Position numbers and translations under genes: made by a program. Under the pieces are notes generated by a model, which worked only from the letters and a program-made list of their open reading frames with translations, made no database searches and was not told where the DNA came from. From the NCBI GenBank assembly GCA_024644535.1, contig JAHEKX010000027.1, positions 20,037 to 84,036 on the forward strand: a stretch of DNA of 64,000 bases, given 5' to 3'. Source of the stretch: Gammaproteobacteria bacterium (GTDB lineage: Bacteria > Pseudomonadota > Gammaproteobacteria > Pseudomonadales > Halieaceae). The stretch's first letter is position 1; every line of letters starts with the position of its first letter. This document shows positions 19,365 through 28,012 of this stretch, in pieces.

Positions 19365-20132
19365 TCATTTGAAGCCCAGCACTTTCCTCGCAACCCACTC
19401 ACGGCCAACTTCGGGTAGCCATCGATCTAGCAAGCTCCAAGCTTTTGACTCCGTTCCAATAAGATGCCCCGTACCGCCCTTTTGAATTGCTTGATCAATT
19501 GTTTCCGCCACCACAATAGGCTCGAGCCCGGGTACCGAATTTTCGGACAGGTAAGTGCTTGCAGCGGCGCCCATTTTGGTATTGATAATGGGCGGTTTAA
19601 CGCAAGTTACAGAAATATCATGGCGCTCCCACTCCAGAGCTAGAGCTTCGGTGAATCCATTGACAAAAAACTTACTGGCCGAGTAAATCGCCAGCGTGGG
19701 CACACCGTGAACACTAGACACAGAGCATATGTTTACCAGGGTCGATCTAGGCGTTTCAGCCAACATTGGGAACGCTGCATGCGCCATTCGCATAACTCCA
19801 AGCACATTCACTTCAACCATTTTGTTTTGTTCAGCAAGATCCAATTCTTCAAAATAACCCGCCGACAACACCCCAGCGTTATTTACCAAAACGTCCATCA
19901 CATCGTGGGTTTGCTCTGCAAAATGTTGCAGTGCATAGGTCACCGACTCATCATCGGTCACATCGCAAACACCCCCAAAGCAACGTCCAAATTCGGCTTG
20001 CTTTAATACCTCGGCAAGGGCCTCTGAATCCCGATCGTACAGTCCAACACGCCAGCCTTTCTCGGCGAAATAACGCGCCGTAGCTAAACCTATTCCACGC
20101 GCCGCACCCGTGATCATCATGGTTCTAGACAT
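19365..20132 (-). CDS. Short-chain dehydrogenase/reductase (SDR)
   Basis: 255 residues from ATG 20132, chosen because AAGG lies six bases upstream and the protein then begins MSRTMMITGAARGIG. A longer frame from 20192 adds 20 untypical residues. The classical SDR set is present: TGxxxGIG cofactor motif, NNAG, a catalytic Ser in the ICSVSS strand and YSASK (Tyr and Lys). These enzymes reduce or oxidise carbonyl/hydroxyl groups with NAD(P)H. It is the last gene of a four-gene operon after the sulfotransferase-like gene, 37 bp away. The substrate is unknown. Confidence 0.85.
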   Translation of the reverse strand: MSRTMMITGAARGIGLATARYFAEKGWRVGLYDRDSEALAEVLKQAEFGRCFGGVCDVTDDESVTYALQHFAEQTHDVMDVLVNNAGVLSAGYFEELDLAEQNKMVEVNVLGVMRMAHAAFPMLAETPRSTLVNICSVSSVHGVPTLAIYSASKFFVNGFTEALALEWERHDISVTCVKPPIINTKMGAAASTYLSENSVPGLEPIVVAETIDQAIQKGGTGHLIGTESKAWSLLDRWLPEVGREWVARKVLGFK

Positions 20133-20169
20133 AACACACCTTGTTCTTATCGTTTTTAAGGTCTGGTCA

Positions 20170-20898
20170 TCATACTCGTAAGCGACGTTCATACAAGTCT
20201 TGATAGTACGGGCGCGCTTGATCAGCCAGCGCTTGCAGGTCCCGGTTTAAGGCAGGCTGAGTTTTTCGCGGTTTAGCAAACCCAGTGGAGGCCCAAACAG
20301 ACGCGTACCAGTGCGGCGCCCACACACCGTCACTATCTCGTGGACCTGCGGGCCAATTCAGCATTTGGTCAGTAAAATCAAGACCCAAAGCCAAGCACCA
20401 AGCGCGCAGCATTGCCTCGGGCTTGGCTAAAAACTCGGCACTATCGATAACCACTGGGCTCGGATCCAAATACTGGCACACATACTGGTATAGCTCGGCC
20501 TGTTGTGCAAAACCAATATCCTGAAGCGTTGGCGTCTCGCGGACTTGAGCGTAAGAGGCCACCACCGACTCAGGGTCTCGAATGAGAAAGCAGTGTGTTA
20601 GATTCGACATCCATCCCCGATCCACCTCGGCAAGCACGTGGAAACTCATCTGTTTTTGATAGAAAATCGGAGCATGATTCGGGGCCAAACCTTGGCACAA
20701 AGCCGTCACGTCACGCCAATCGGTGCTTTGAGAGGCAATCACTTCATCTCTACCCGGATGATCAAGCCCTGTCCGCTTTAAATAATAGGCGTAAAACGGT
20801 TCGTCTAAAACTTCGCAATCCACACGGTTTTCCCAGGCACGCATCATCGCTGTCGAGATATTTCTCGGACCAGACCAAACGGCTAGACGTAAATTCAT
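20170..20898 (-). CDS. Sulfotransferase-family protein
   Basis: 242 residues starting at ATG 20898. The start overlaps the stop of the aminotransferase gene as ATGA, so translation is probably coupled. A P-loop-like SGPRNISTAMMRAWE at residues about 8-22 corresponds to the 5' phosphosulfate-binding loop of PAPS sulfotransferases. A later HCFLIRDPESVVASY matches the 3'-phosphate-binding region. Family members move sulfuryl groups, but small bacterial members linked to class IV aminotransferases have no firm substrate. A bare P-loop role cannot be excluded. Length is near the short end of the family. Confidence 0.65.
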   Translation of the reverse strand: MNLRLAVWSGPRNISTAMMRAWENRVDCEVLDEPFYAYYLKRTGLDHPGRDEVIASQSTDWRDVTALCQGLAPNHAPIFYQKQMSFHVLAEVDRGWMSNLTHCFLIRDPESVVASYAQVRETPTLQDIGFAQQAELYQYVCQYLDPSPVVIDSAEFLAKPEAMLRAWCLALGLDFTDQMLNWPAGPRDSDGVWAPHWYASVWASTGFAKPRKTQPALNRDLQALADQARPYYQDLYERRLRV

Positions 20899-21806
20899 GC
20901 TTGAGATTCTTGCTCGATCATCTCTAAGTATGCCGCTTGTAAACACTTAACCATCGCGCCACGCTCGCCAGAACCTATGGTACGGCCGTCGACTTCGCGC
21001 ACAGGGCACAAACCGGCAAAGGTACCCGTCACAAAAGCCTCATCGGCCCCATAAACGTCGGTCAGACTAAAGTTTTTTTGATAGACCGGAATATCTAATT
21101 CGCGGCACAAACGAATGACATTCCCACGCGTAATACCGCCCAAACAGAAGTCTCCACTTGAGGTCCAAACTTCGCCCTTTCGCACAATAAAAAAGTGTGT
21201 CGAATTGCAGGTCGCCACAAAGCCATGAGGATCTAGCATCAAGGCCTCGTCAGCTCCAGCCTTCGCCGCTTGAATGCAGGCCGTAATACAGTTGATTTTG
21301 GAGTGGGAGTTGAGCTTTTGATCCTGCACATCAGGGTAGCCGCGACGGACATGTACCGTAAATAAACGGATACCGTGCTCAGACGTCTCGGGCAAGGCTT
21401 GTTTGTACTCTGGAATAATCACAATCGTCGCCGCTGAAATAGTTACCCTAGGATCTTGATAGGGGGTCGCTTTAATACCGCGCGTAACCATTAAGCGAAT
21501 GTGCACGCCGTCATGCATGCCGTTCGCTTCTAAAGTGCCAGATAAACGCTCAGTGAGCTGTTCGCGACTTACCCCGACATCCATGTCCAGCGCTTTAGCC
21601 CCCTCGTACAGTCGATCTAAGTGCTCGTTTAAAAAAGCGATTTTACCCTTGTGGACGCGTAAGCCCTCCCAAACCCCATCACCCAGAATAAATCCTGAGT
21701 CAAACACCGACACCACGGCTTGCTGCCTAGGGAAAAGCTCGCCGTTAATATTAATTAAAATATCGGCGTTACGAGGGTCGTCTAAATAATCATGTGTCCC
21801 TTTCAA
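20895..21806 (-). CDS. Class IV PLP-dependent aminotransferase (branched-chain/D-amino acid type)
   Basis: 303 residues, fold type IV. Recognisable parts are FDSGFILGDGVWEGLRV near 35-51 (start of the family core), an RLMVTRG strand, DEALMLDPHGFVATCNSTHFF near 185-207 and a C-terminal VTGTFAGLCPVREVDGR. The catalytic Lys region is unusual: it reads QDQKLNSHSKIN (Lys164 and Lys170), and the Lys spacing differs from the usual K-x-x-N of the family. It could be a branched-chain, D-alanine or (R)-amine transaminase. It overlaps the sulfotransferase gene by 4 bp and lies 4 bp after the TIP30-like gene, so all are one operon. Confidence 0.75.
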   Translation of the reverse strand: MKGTHDYLDDPRNADILININGELFPRQQAVVSVFDSGFILGDGVWEGLRVHKGKIAFLNEHLDRLYEGAKALDMDVGVSREQLTERLSGTLEANGMHDGVHIRLMVTRGIKATPYQDPRVTISAATIVIIPEYKQALPETSEHGIRLFTVHVRRGYPDVQDQKLNSHSKINCITACIQAAKAGADEALMLDPHGFVATCNSTHFFIVRKGEVWTSSGDFCLGGITRGNVIRLCRELDIPVYQKNFSLTDVYGADEAFVTGTFAGLCPVREVDGRTIGSGERGAMVKCLQAAYLEMIEQESQA

Positions 21807-21810
21807 GCGA

Positions 21811-22473
21811 TTAATCTCCTTCAGGCAGGACAGACTGAATGTCGTCTAGCACATACTCTGCCGCAGGTGTCTCAATTTGGGTCGCAATAATTGCAATAGC
21901 GCCCGCGAGTTCATGGGCATTAATTGGGCGATAGCGACGCAGTATAGGTAACCTGCAGAGAGGTGTAAGTAAGCGATCGCCGAGCACCTCACCCAGACGC
22001 TCATCTGCTCTTCGAGCTCTTATCAACGAGGGTTTCATAAGCACGGTGGTTTCAAAGCCTAATTTTTTCACTGCCTCATCAAGCTCGCCCTTCATGCGTA
22101 AATAAAATCCCCTAGCCTTAGGCGAAGCCCCAGGTGATGAAATGACAAAAATGCGCTTTGCCCCCGCCTCTCGTGCACAACGAGCAAATGTATATTGGTA
22201 TTCAAAATCTACCTTGTATTGCGCGGCTTTGGAACCCGCTGTCTTCAGCGTCGTGCCCAGACATAAAAAAATATCGTCAGCAACGATTAAGTTCGCCCAT
22301 TCTTCAGGGCGATCAAAATCGATTACATGTTCCTCAACTAACGCGCTGGTATAGCCTACCAATCTGCGACTAAACGTTTGTACTTTTTCGTAAGCGCCCG
22401 AGTCATACAATTCAGTCACCAAATGCTGACCTGTAGCACCAGTCGAGCCGATAATTGCCGCTTTTCTATTCAT
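21811..22473 (-). CDS. TIP30/HTATIP2-like NAD(P)H-binding reductase
   Basis: 220 residues, an atypical SDR of the NAD(P)-binding/TIP30 group. It has the cofactor motif GSTGATGQHL at about 9-18, LCLGTT, a SSPGASPKARGFYLRMKGELDE segment that includes the YxxxK active-site pair (YLRMK), and MKPSLI followed by RARR. Likely a cytosolic oxidoreductase of unknown substrate. It is the first gene of the operon that continues with the aminotransferase. Confidence 0.75.
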   Translation of the reverse strand: MNRKAAIIGSTGATGQHLVTELYDSGAYEKVQTFSRRLVGYTSALVEEHVIDFDRPEEWANLIVADDIFLCLGTTLKTAGSKAAQYKVDFEYQYTFARCAREAGAKRIFVISSPGASPKARGFYLRMKGELDEAVKKLGFETTVLMKPSLIRARRADERLGEVLGDRLLTPLCRLPILRRYRPINAHELAGAIAIIATQIETPAAEYVLDDIQSVLPEGD

Positions 22474-22731
22474 GAATATTCCATATTCGAATTACTCGCC
22501 AATCCTTACATAAGACAACCGAGTTTTGCGACATCTTACCTGCAAAAAGGACTCAATCCACCTAGATTTGATCTCTACTAGGGCAGATACTGTCACGCTA
22601 AAACCCAAATCCGTGCAGCTTAGTAAATTCTGGACTATGCCGCACAAGGAAAAATCCGATTGGTACCGATAACGCTCAAGAGTAGTCCTGAAAAAACTGT
22701 TCGCTGACCCAATAGACTTGCCACTAATTCT

Positions 22732-23283
22732 ATGAAAATTTTGTACTTAAGCGGCCGCGGTGGCGAACTCCACCAAGGGCTTGGCCGACACCTACAGTCG
22801 CTTGCCACCGAATTTGGAGGCATTGCTTTTAACGAGGCGACACTATCACATAGCTTTGGTGAGCAAATAGATGCTGTTGAACAACTAATCGCCAGCTATG
22901 CCTGCAAAGACACTTACCTTATCGCCAACTCATACGGTTGTTACGCACTTTTACATGCCCTAATCGGGGCGCCTTCACTACCCTCAAAAACCTTGATGCT
23001 TTCACCCTTATTAGGTCGTATTCACCTACGTTCGGAAGGTTTTAGTTCTAGCCCCCCAAGACTCAGGGCACTGAATCAAGCACTGGCCCAACATACCATT
23101 CAAAAGCCTGCCTACCTGTCTATGGTGGCCGGTGATCAAGATCCCATTTGCGAGTCGGTTGAGCTACAAGACGTGGCAGACGTATTGGACGCTGATCACT
23201 GCGAGTTACTGCATCATCTGGGTCATATGATAGAACACGATGTCATGGACACCGTGCTCGGTAAGTTTTTCGCCCAGCAATAG
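22732..23283 (+). CDS. Small alpha/beta hydrolase, YqiA-like
   Basis: 183 residues. The order fits a compact esterase-like alpha/beta hydrolase: an N-terminal strand (KILYLSGRGGE), the nucleophile elbow ANSYGCYAL (Ser in N-S-Y-G rather than G-x-S-x-G), the acid loop VAGDQDPI and the C-terminal His in LGHMIEH. The enzyme may cleave esters or thioesters; the substrate is unknown. It is convergent with the OYE gene and divergent from the TIP30-like gene, with about 260 bp of promoter-bearing gap and no clear site. Confidence 0.65.
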   Translation: MKILYLSGRGGELHQGLGRHLQSLATEFGGIAFNEATLSHSFGEQIDAVEQLIASYACKDTYLIANSYGCYALLHALIGAPSLPSKTLMLSPLLGRIHLRSEGFSSSPPRLRALNQALAQHTIQKPAYLSMVAGDQDPICESVELQDVADVLDADHCELLHHLGHMIEHDVMDTVLGKFFAQQ

Positions 23284-23327
23284 ACAACTCAGTGACAAGA
23301 CACCAAACGACTTTTCAAAACAGGACC

Positions 23328-24617
23328 TCAGCTCGATCGCGCTGCCAACCAAGCCTTAGCCCTAGCCGTTTGCGTTTTGGTGGCACTCATAACGGACAAC
23401 TCGTCAGCCGCTTTGCCTTGTTCACCAATCAACGCAATTTGCTCGTAGTACCAATATTGGGTTGCAAAAGCACCGATGGTTCTAAACAGCTTTAAATGAT
23501 TTAAAAAGCCAAGCCACGACGGGAGCAAAGACAGGTGTTTTTCGTACCGAGGTAGCTCTGCCTCGCCCGCGAGCAATCGGTTCGGCGCATCAGTCATCAC
23601 GCACATAGGGCGCCCGACTCCGATTATATCAGCGCCACCTTCGTTTAGAGCTTCTTCCATGGCATCACGCCGGCGCAAGCCGCCTGTCACCATAAGAGGT
23701 ACTGTGAGTGTTTCGCGCATGGCTTTTGTGAAGTCTACGAAGTAGGCCTCACGAGCCAATGTAGACGCGGCCACGGCTTGCTCCTCGACCGGCTCCACAC
23801 CTTCTAGGTCGAGCAGTTTAGGCTGTTCATAGGTACCGCCCGACACCTCGATCAAATCGATCCCGGCTTCCTGTAGCCATGTTGCTACTTGCAGGCTTTC
23901 GTTAAAATCAAAGCCACCTTTTTGAAAATCTGCACTGTTTAACTTAACCGCTACTGGAAACTCTGCCCCCACAGCCTCTCGCACCGCATCATAGACCTCA
24001 AGTAGCAAACGCGCTCGATTCTCGAGCGAACCGCCGTATTGATCATTACGCTGATTACTTCTTGGGCTCAAAAACTGAGAGAGTAGGTAGCCGTGTGCAG
24101 CGTGTAACTGAACACCCGTGAAGCCCGCTTGTTTTAGGGTTGCCGCACAGTAAGCAAAGCCCCGAATAATTTCCGCAATCTCGGCTTCTGTTAAAGCTTG
24201 AGGCTCGCCAAATTGACCGCCGGGCAAACCGAGTTTTACCGCCGAAGGTGCTTTCGGGTGGGCATTCACAACTTTCTGCGTTTGACGACCTGCATGACTG
24301 ATTTGCGCCCAAAACTGATTGCCATTTCGTGTTGCGGCTTTTGCCCAAGACGCCAAAGCGTCTCGTTTTTCGTCGGACATCTCGCTATCCACAATCACAT
24401 TGCCGGGGCGCTCTAAATGATCACGATCGATAATGACATTGCCGGACAACAGCAAACCTGCGCCACCGTCAGACCAAATACCATACAGGTTTTCGAGAGC
24501 GGTGGTAGCGCAACCATCGGGAGCAGCTAAACCCTCGGTCATAGCCGCTTTACAGATCCTGTTATGCAAGGAGACGCCGCAGGGCAGCACTAAGGGATCA
24601 TTTAAAGAAACAGACAT
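23328..24617 (-). CDS. NADH:flavin oxidoreductase, old yellow enzyme family
   Basis: 429 residues, FMN-dependent TIM barrel. Visible features are NRICKAAMTEG (FMN-binding first strand), AQISHAGRQ, the substrate-binding pair in QLHAAHGYLLSQFLSP (His-x-x-His), RSNQRNDQYGGSLENR, VKLNSADF, VTGGLRRRD and GADIIGVGRP. OYE enzymes reduce alpha/beta-unsaturated carbonyls. This member lacks the C-terminal Rossmann domain of 2,4-dienoyl-CoA reductases and ends with a hydrophobic/aromatic helix seen in the fungal-like branch. The gene is isolated and the substrate unknown. Confidence 0.85.
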   Translation of the reverse strand: MSVSLNDPLVLPCGVSLHNRICKAAMTEGLAAPDGCATTALENLYGIWSDGGAGLLLSGNVIIDRDHLERPGNVIVDSEMSDEKRDALASWAKAATRNGNQFWAQISHAGRQTQKVVNAHPKAPSAVKLGLPGGQFGEPQALTEAEIAEIIRGFAYCAATLKQAGFTGVQLHAAHGYLLSQFLSPRSNQRNDQYGGSLENRARLLLEVYDAVREAVGAEFPVAVKLNSADFQKGGFDFNESLQVATWLQEAGIDLIEVSGGTYEQPKLLDLEGVEPVEEQAVAASTLAREAYFVDFTKAMRETLTVPLMVTGGLRRRDAMEEALNEGGADIIGVGRPMCVMTDAPNRLLAGEAELPRYEKHLSLLPSWLGFLNHLKLFRTIGAFATQYWYYEQIALIGEQGKAADELSVMSATKTQTARAKAWLAARSS

Positions 24618-24757
24618 AGACTTACCTTCTTGTATTTATAGTTTGAATTTTGAAGATCCTCCCGTCGCTTGATGTCAGTGCTTGGATTGACCTGCGTCAG
24701 AGATCTTTTACCCTACTCACGTTATGATGACACAAACATCCTCACAAGGGTCTAATT

Positions 24758-25339
24758 ATGCCAAGGTTAACGCTAGCGAACACCGTACTTGCGATTACAG
24801 TCTTTAGCTTCACATCCCTGCAAGTCTCGGCTGACCAAAACAATGCCCAGACCGAACTAACGCAACAGGCGAAGCAGTTAGTGGCCCAGTTTGCGGGCCA
24901 ATTAAAACCTCAGCTTAAACAAGCGCTGCAATCTGGGGGGGCGGCGCACGCTGTTGATGTTTGCGCTGAGACAGCGCCCGCGATAGCCCAAAATTTAAGC
25001 GTCGAGAGCGGCTGGATTATTCGACGTACCAGCGATAAAAGCCGCAACCCAGAAGCTCAAGCTGATACCTGGGAGCAAGCTCGCATCGATGCTTTCAAAG
25101 CGGCCGTGCTTGCTGATGACACGCAAGGCTTAGAGTATTCTGAGCAAACGACAGAGGGCTTTCGTTATGCGAAGGCACAACTGACCGAGGGCCTGTGCCT
25201 AACGTGCCATGGCAAGCAATTGGCCGATAGCACCAAAACTGCACTAAAGACGTTTTACCCTGAAGATCGCGCTAAGGGCTACGAACTGGGCGAAGTCCGC
25301 GGAATTTTTAGTTTAACGAAGCCCGTCAAACCCAAGTAA
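24758..25339 (+). CDS. Exported DUF3365 heme protein with CxxCH
   Basis: 193 residues with a signal peptide (TVFSFTSLQVSA), then a Tll0287-like/DUF3365 domain: HAVDVCAETAP, WIIRRTSDKSRNP and a single CLTCHG motif at 147-152 for covalent heme c. It should act in the periplasm as a one-heme redox or sensor protein. An AAGGG ribosome site lies seven bases before the start. It is convergent with the MOSC gene, 10 bp apart. The partner is unknown. Confidence 0.8.
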   Translation: MPRLTLANTVLAITVFSFTSLQVSADQNNAQTELTQQAKQLVAQFAGQLKPQLKQALQSGGAAHAVDVCAETAPAIAQNLSVESGWIIRRTSDKSRNPEAQADTWEQARIDAFKAAVLADDTQGLEYSEQTTEGFRYAKAQLTEGLCLTCHGKQLADSTKTALKTFYPEDRAKGYELGEVRGIFSLTKPVKPK

Positions 25340-25349
25340 AACCAAAATC

Positions 25350-25802
25350 CTAGGCGTCGAGCCAATACACAGGGTCGTCGAGTTGTATAATGGCGCCTTG
25401 TTCAACACGACAACAGACGCCTCCTCGCCAGTCTGCCTCGAGGGCGGCTCGCAAGCCCTTGGCTGCTGCATCCATACGATGACAGGGGTCGCATTCATAC
25501 GATACCCGCAAGCGCGCATCGCCAATAGCCAACACTCGACCAACATCCTCAGGGCCAAAGGTAATACCATTAACCAAGAGGTTGGCACGACGTGTCGTCC
25601 ACTCAAGATCCTGTCCTATCGCAGCACAGGCTTGCTGCCACTGGGCTTCACTTAAGACCGTTACTTGGCGCTTTCCCGGCTTTCCACGACAGTCACCCGA
25701 CAAACCCTGGTCGATACTAATCACGCCTTGACGCAGTGGCTCCATCAAAGCTTTAGGGCAAGCTCGACGGGCAATACCTAAAAGTTGCGCTGATATGTTC
25801 AT
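25350..25802 (-). CDS. MOSC domain-containing protein
   Basis: 150 residues, a stand-alone MOSC domain. Visible marks are GLSGDCRGKPGKRQVTVLS, RRANLLVNGI, GDARLRVSYECDPCHRMD, which contains the conserved Cys thought to bind sulfur or cofactor, and a C-terminal GGVCCRV. MOSC proteins handle molybdenum-cofactor-linked sulfur transfer or N-hydroxylated compounds. It is 8 bp downstream of the DHH gene, so probably its operon partner. The substrate is not known. Confidence 0.75.
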   Translation of the reverse strand: MNISAQLLGIARRACPKALMEPLRQGVISIDQGLSGDCRGKPGKRQVTVLSEAQWQQACAAIGQDLEWTTRRANLLVNGITFGPEDVGRVLAIGDARLRVSYECDPCHRMDAAAKGLRAALEADWRGGVCCRVEQGAIIQLDDPVYWLDA

Positions 25803-25810
25803 GGGTGGCT

Positions 25811-26773
25811 TCAGCGCTTATAGATTTCGGCAAGCGCCTCGATGAACCGAGGCACGTCTGCTTCGGCCAGACGATTAATACCCGCTGCAGCCGCTCGACC
25901 ACCGCCCGTTGGGAACTGACGGACTAAAGTATCAGCACCTTCGCGCCGATTAAGGGGCGCGCGAACACTGACTAAGGAATGCTCATCACCTAAATCCGTT
26001 AAAATCGCATGCGCTCGATCAGGGTTTTCTTCGACTAAGCTATTGCTAAACACCCCACTGACTCGACGAGCCCAGGTCGCATTGGGTAAGCGATAAATTG
26101 CATAATTCTCAGTGGCTATTTCGGGCACTAGAGCGGCGGCTAGTGACATATCTGATTCGTAGCCGTCCGCTAGCGTTTCGAACACTAAGGCTTGTTCTTT
26201 CACGAACACCATCGGGGATTCGCACTGCACTACGGCGCGATACAAATCGGCAGGGTGGTAGTACAAATCCTCCAAGCTTGGACCGTAGCCATTGTAATTC
26301 AGATACAGTCCCAACCGCTCATACAGCTCTAAGGCGTCCTCGTTCAGGTTTAGAGTTTTACCGAGGGCCCGGGCGCTTTTGTAGAGATTATCACCAAAAG
26401 CACCGACCACAGCCCAATCTGCAAATGCCCCCTTAAGCACACCATTAATCAATAGTGCGGTGCAAACTTCCGGTGCTGGGTTAATCACCGTGGTTAAATT
26501 CGCATGCTCTGGAACTTCACCCGCAAAATGATGATCGCAATAAAACACTCGCGAACCGACCGAGAGCAATCGTTCAACATCATCGCGATTCTTATCAAAC
26601 GAAATATCTAAAGCCGTCACCTCATGCGCAACATCGGTCGGCACCTGAGATAACAATGCGATGTCGCGTTTGACACCAGTCACCAACTGGCTATCGCTAG
26701 GGCGAGCCAAGCGCCATTGTGCGAGCGCACAAATCCCATCGGCATCGCCATTAAACACATCGTAATTGGCCAC
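25811..26773 (-). CDS. DHH-family phosphoesterase
   Basis: 320 residues from GTG 26773, preferred because GGAG lies seven bases upstream and the protein then starts just before the first motif (NYDVFNGDADGICA). The GTG at 26812 has no such site. DHH signatures are GDADG, DISFDKN, the DHH triad in YCDHHFAG, GAFGDN, and a C-terminal DHHA1-like FPTGGGRAAAAGIN. Manganese phosphoesterases of this type cleave oligonucleotides or cyclic nucleotides. Lacking a CBS or GGDEF domain, the substrate is open. It precedes the MOSC gene. Confidence 0.75.
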   Translation of the reverse strand: MANYDVFNGDADGICALAQWRLARPSDSQLVTGVKRDIALLSQVPTDVAHEVTALDISFDKNRDDVERLLSVGSRVFYCDHHFAGEVPEHANLTTVINPAPEVCTALLINGVLKGAFADWAVVGAFGDNLYKSARALGKTLNLNEDALELYERLGLYLNYNGYGPSLEDLYYHPADLYRAVVQCESPMVFVKEQALVFETLADGYESDMSLAAALVPEIATENYAIYRLPNATWARRVSGVFSNSLVEENPDRAHAILTDLGDEHSLVSVRAPLNRREGADTLVRQFPTGGGRAAAAGINRLAEADVPRFIEALAEIYKR

Positions 26774-26876
26774 GAAATTCTCCCATACCACCGAAAGTAA
26801 ACATAAGCGCACAGGATAGGGAATTAACCACCAAAGTCAAAGTAAAGTGGCGCGATCCGGGGACCGCGCCATAGAG

Positions 26877-27197
26877 CTAGCGAAGTACTAAACGATCTCG
26901 GTTACGTTCTAAAATCGACGCACCTATACCTTTAACTTCCGCAAGTTCATCAAGGCTAGCAAAGGGCCCATACTGCGTTCGATAAGCAACAATAGCCCGA
27001 GCTTTAGAAATACCGACACCCTTCATGACAGTCGCCAGGGTCTCAGCATCAGCAGAGTTCAAATCCACTTGTGTGACTTCCGCAACCTGCATTTTTGAGT
27101 CCTGAGCAAACGAAGGCAAAGCAGCTAAGCTTAATGCAGCGACTGTAACAAAGGCCATCAAGGTTTTTGTTAGGTTCAGTGATAACATCCTGTTCAT
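26877..27197 (-). CDS. comEA: ComEA-family helix-hairpin-helix DNA-binding protein
   Basis: 106 residues from the second of two adjacent ATGs (AGGAG is seven bases upstream of it). It has an exported N-terminus (MAFVTVAALSLAALPSFAQ) and then one helix-hairpin-helix pair, DLNSADAETLATVMKGVGISKARAIV and GPFASLDELAEVKGIG. ComEA binds incoming double-stranded DNA in the periplasm during natural transformation. A TTGGCA/TATGTT promoter and a 6-bp hairpin lie upstream. No other competence gene is nearby. Confidence 0.85.
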   Translation of the reverse strand: MNRMLSLNLTKTLMAFVTVAALSLAALPSFAQDSKMQVAEVTQVDLNSADAETLATVMKGVGISKARAIVAYRTQYGPFASLDELAEVKGIGASILERNRDRLVLR

Positions 27198-27215
27198 CAT
27201 AATTCTCCTGTTTTA

Positions 27216-27233
27216 GTGCGCTTCATTGCGCAC
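27216..27233 (-). promoter_or_regulatory. Hairpin in the comEA leader
   Basis: GTGCGC and GCGCAC pair perfectly around a 6-nt loop in the 5' leader, just before the ribosome site AGGAG. It could modulate translation or transcript stability (inference). Confidence 0.4.
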
Positions 27234-27237
27234 ATAA

Positions 27238-27266
27238 AACATAAAAAATCACAGCGCGCTTGCCAA
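27238..27266 (-). promoter_or_regulatory. Sigma70-type promoter for comEA
   Basis: Minus strand -35 TTGGCA (27266-27261, five of six), 17-bp spacer, -10 TATGTT (27243-27238, four of six), about 40 bp upstream of the start. Confidence 0.5.
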
Positions 27267-27307
27267 CAAACTGACGCTGTAAGATGAACAATGACTGAAA
27301 GTGGTGC

Positions 27308-28012
27308 TTACAAACCCAAGCTCTGATGAATGCTAGTCAATGTCGCGATCGGGTCCGCAGATTGAGTGATAGGTCGACCAATCACCATGTAATCCACTCC
27401 GTTCGCAATCGCTCGCTCGGGCGTCATAACACGAGTCTGATCACCCAAGTCTGCACCTCTGGGGCGAATACCCGGCGTTACGGTTAAAAAGCTTTCGCCA
27501 CAGATGTTTTTTACCAGAGCAGCCTCGAGCGCAGAGCACACCACGCCATCAACACCGCAATCGGCTGCAAGTGCAGCCAAACGCGTAACCTGCTCTTGTG
27601 CGTTGCCGGGAATGCCGACTTCAGCCAGCTCACCATCTGACAAACTCGTCAACACCGTCACAGCCGTAAGCAATGGACGCTGCTGGTAGCCCGATAAGGC
27701 CTCTGCAGAAGCCGTCAGCATTTTACGCCCGCCGCTGGCATGCACGTTGACCATCCACACCCCTAAATCTGCGGCAACCCGAAGCGCAGCGGCCACCGTA
27801 TTAGGAATATCGTGAAACTTTAGATCCAAAAAAAGCTCAAACCCCCGAGACTGAAGAGTCTCAACCCATGACGGCCCATAGCGTGTAAACATTTCTTTAC
27901 CGACTTTTAGCCGACAGAGGGCAGGGTCTAGCTGGTCTACTAAAGCCAAACACGAGGCTTCGGACGGAAAATCCAGAGCCACAATCACTGGCTTGGCATT
28001 GTCAGATATCAT
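27308..28012 (-). CDS. pyrF: Orotidine 5'-phosphate decarboxylase
   Basis: 234 residues. It converts OMP to UMP, the last step of pyrimidine synthesis. The family signature [11 protein letters not shown] (about 61-71) holds the catalytic Lys/Asp set. Other marks are VALDFPSE at the start, [18 protein letters not shown] and YMVIGRPIT (phosphate-binding). Full length. The start overlaps the lapB stop by 4 bp, so it is coupled to the lap genes. Confidence 0.95.
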   Translation of the reverse strand: MISDNAKPVIVALDFPSEASCLALVDQLDPALCRLKVGKEMFTRYGPSWVETLQSRGFELFLDLKFHDIPNTVAAALRVAADLGVWMVNVHASGGRKMLTASAEALSGYQQRPLLTAVTVLTSLSDGELAEVGIPGNAQEQVTRLAALAADCGVDGVVCSALEAALVKNICGESFLTVTPGIRPRGADLGDQTRVMTPERAIANGVDYMVIGRPITQSADPIATLTSIHQSLGL

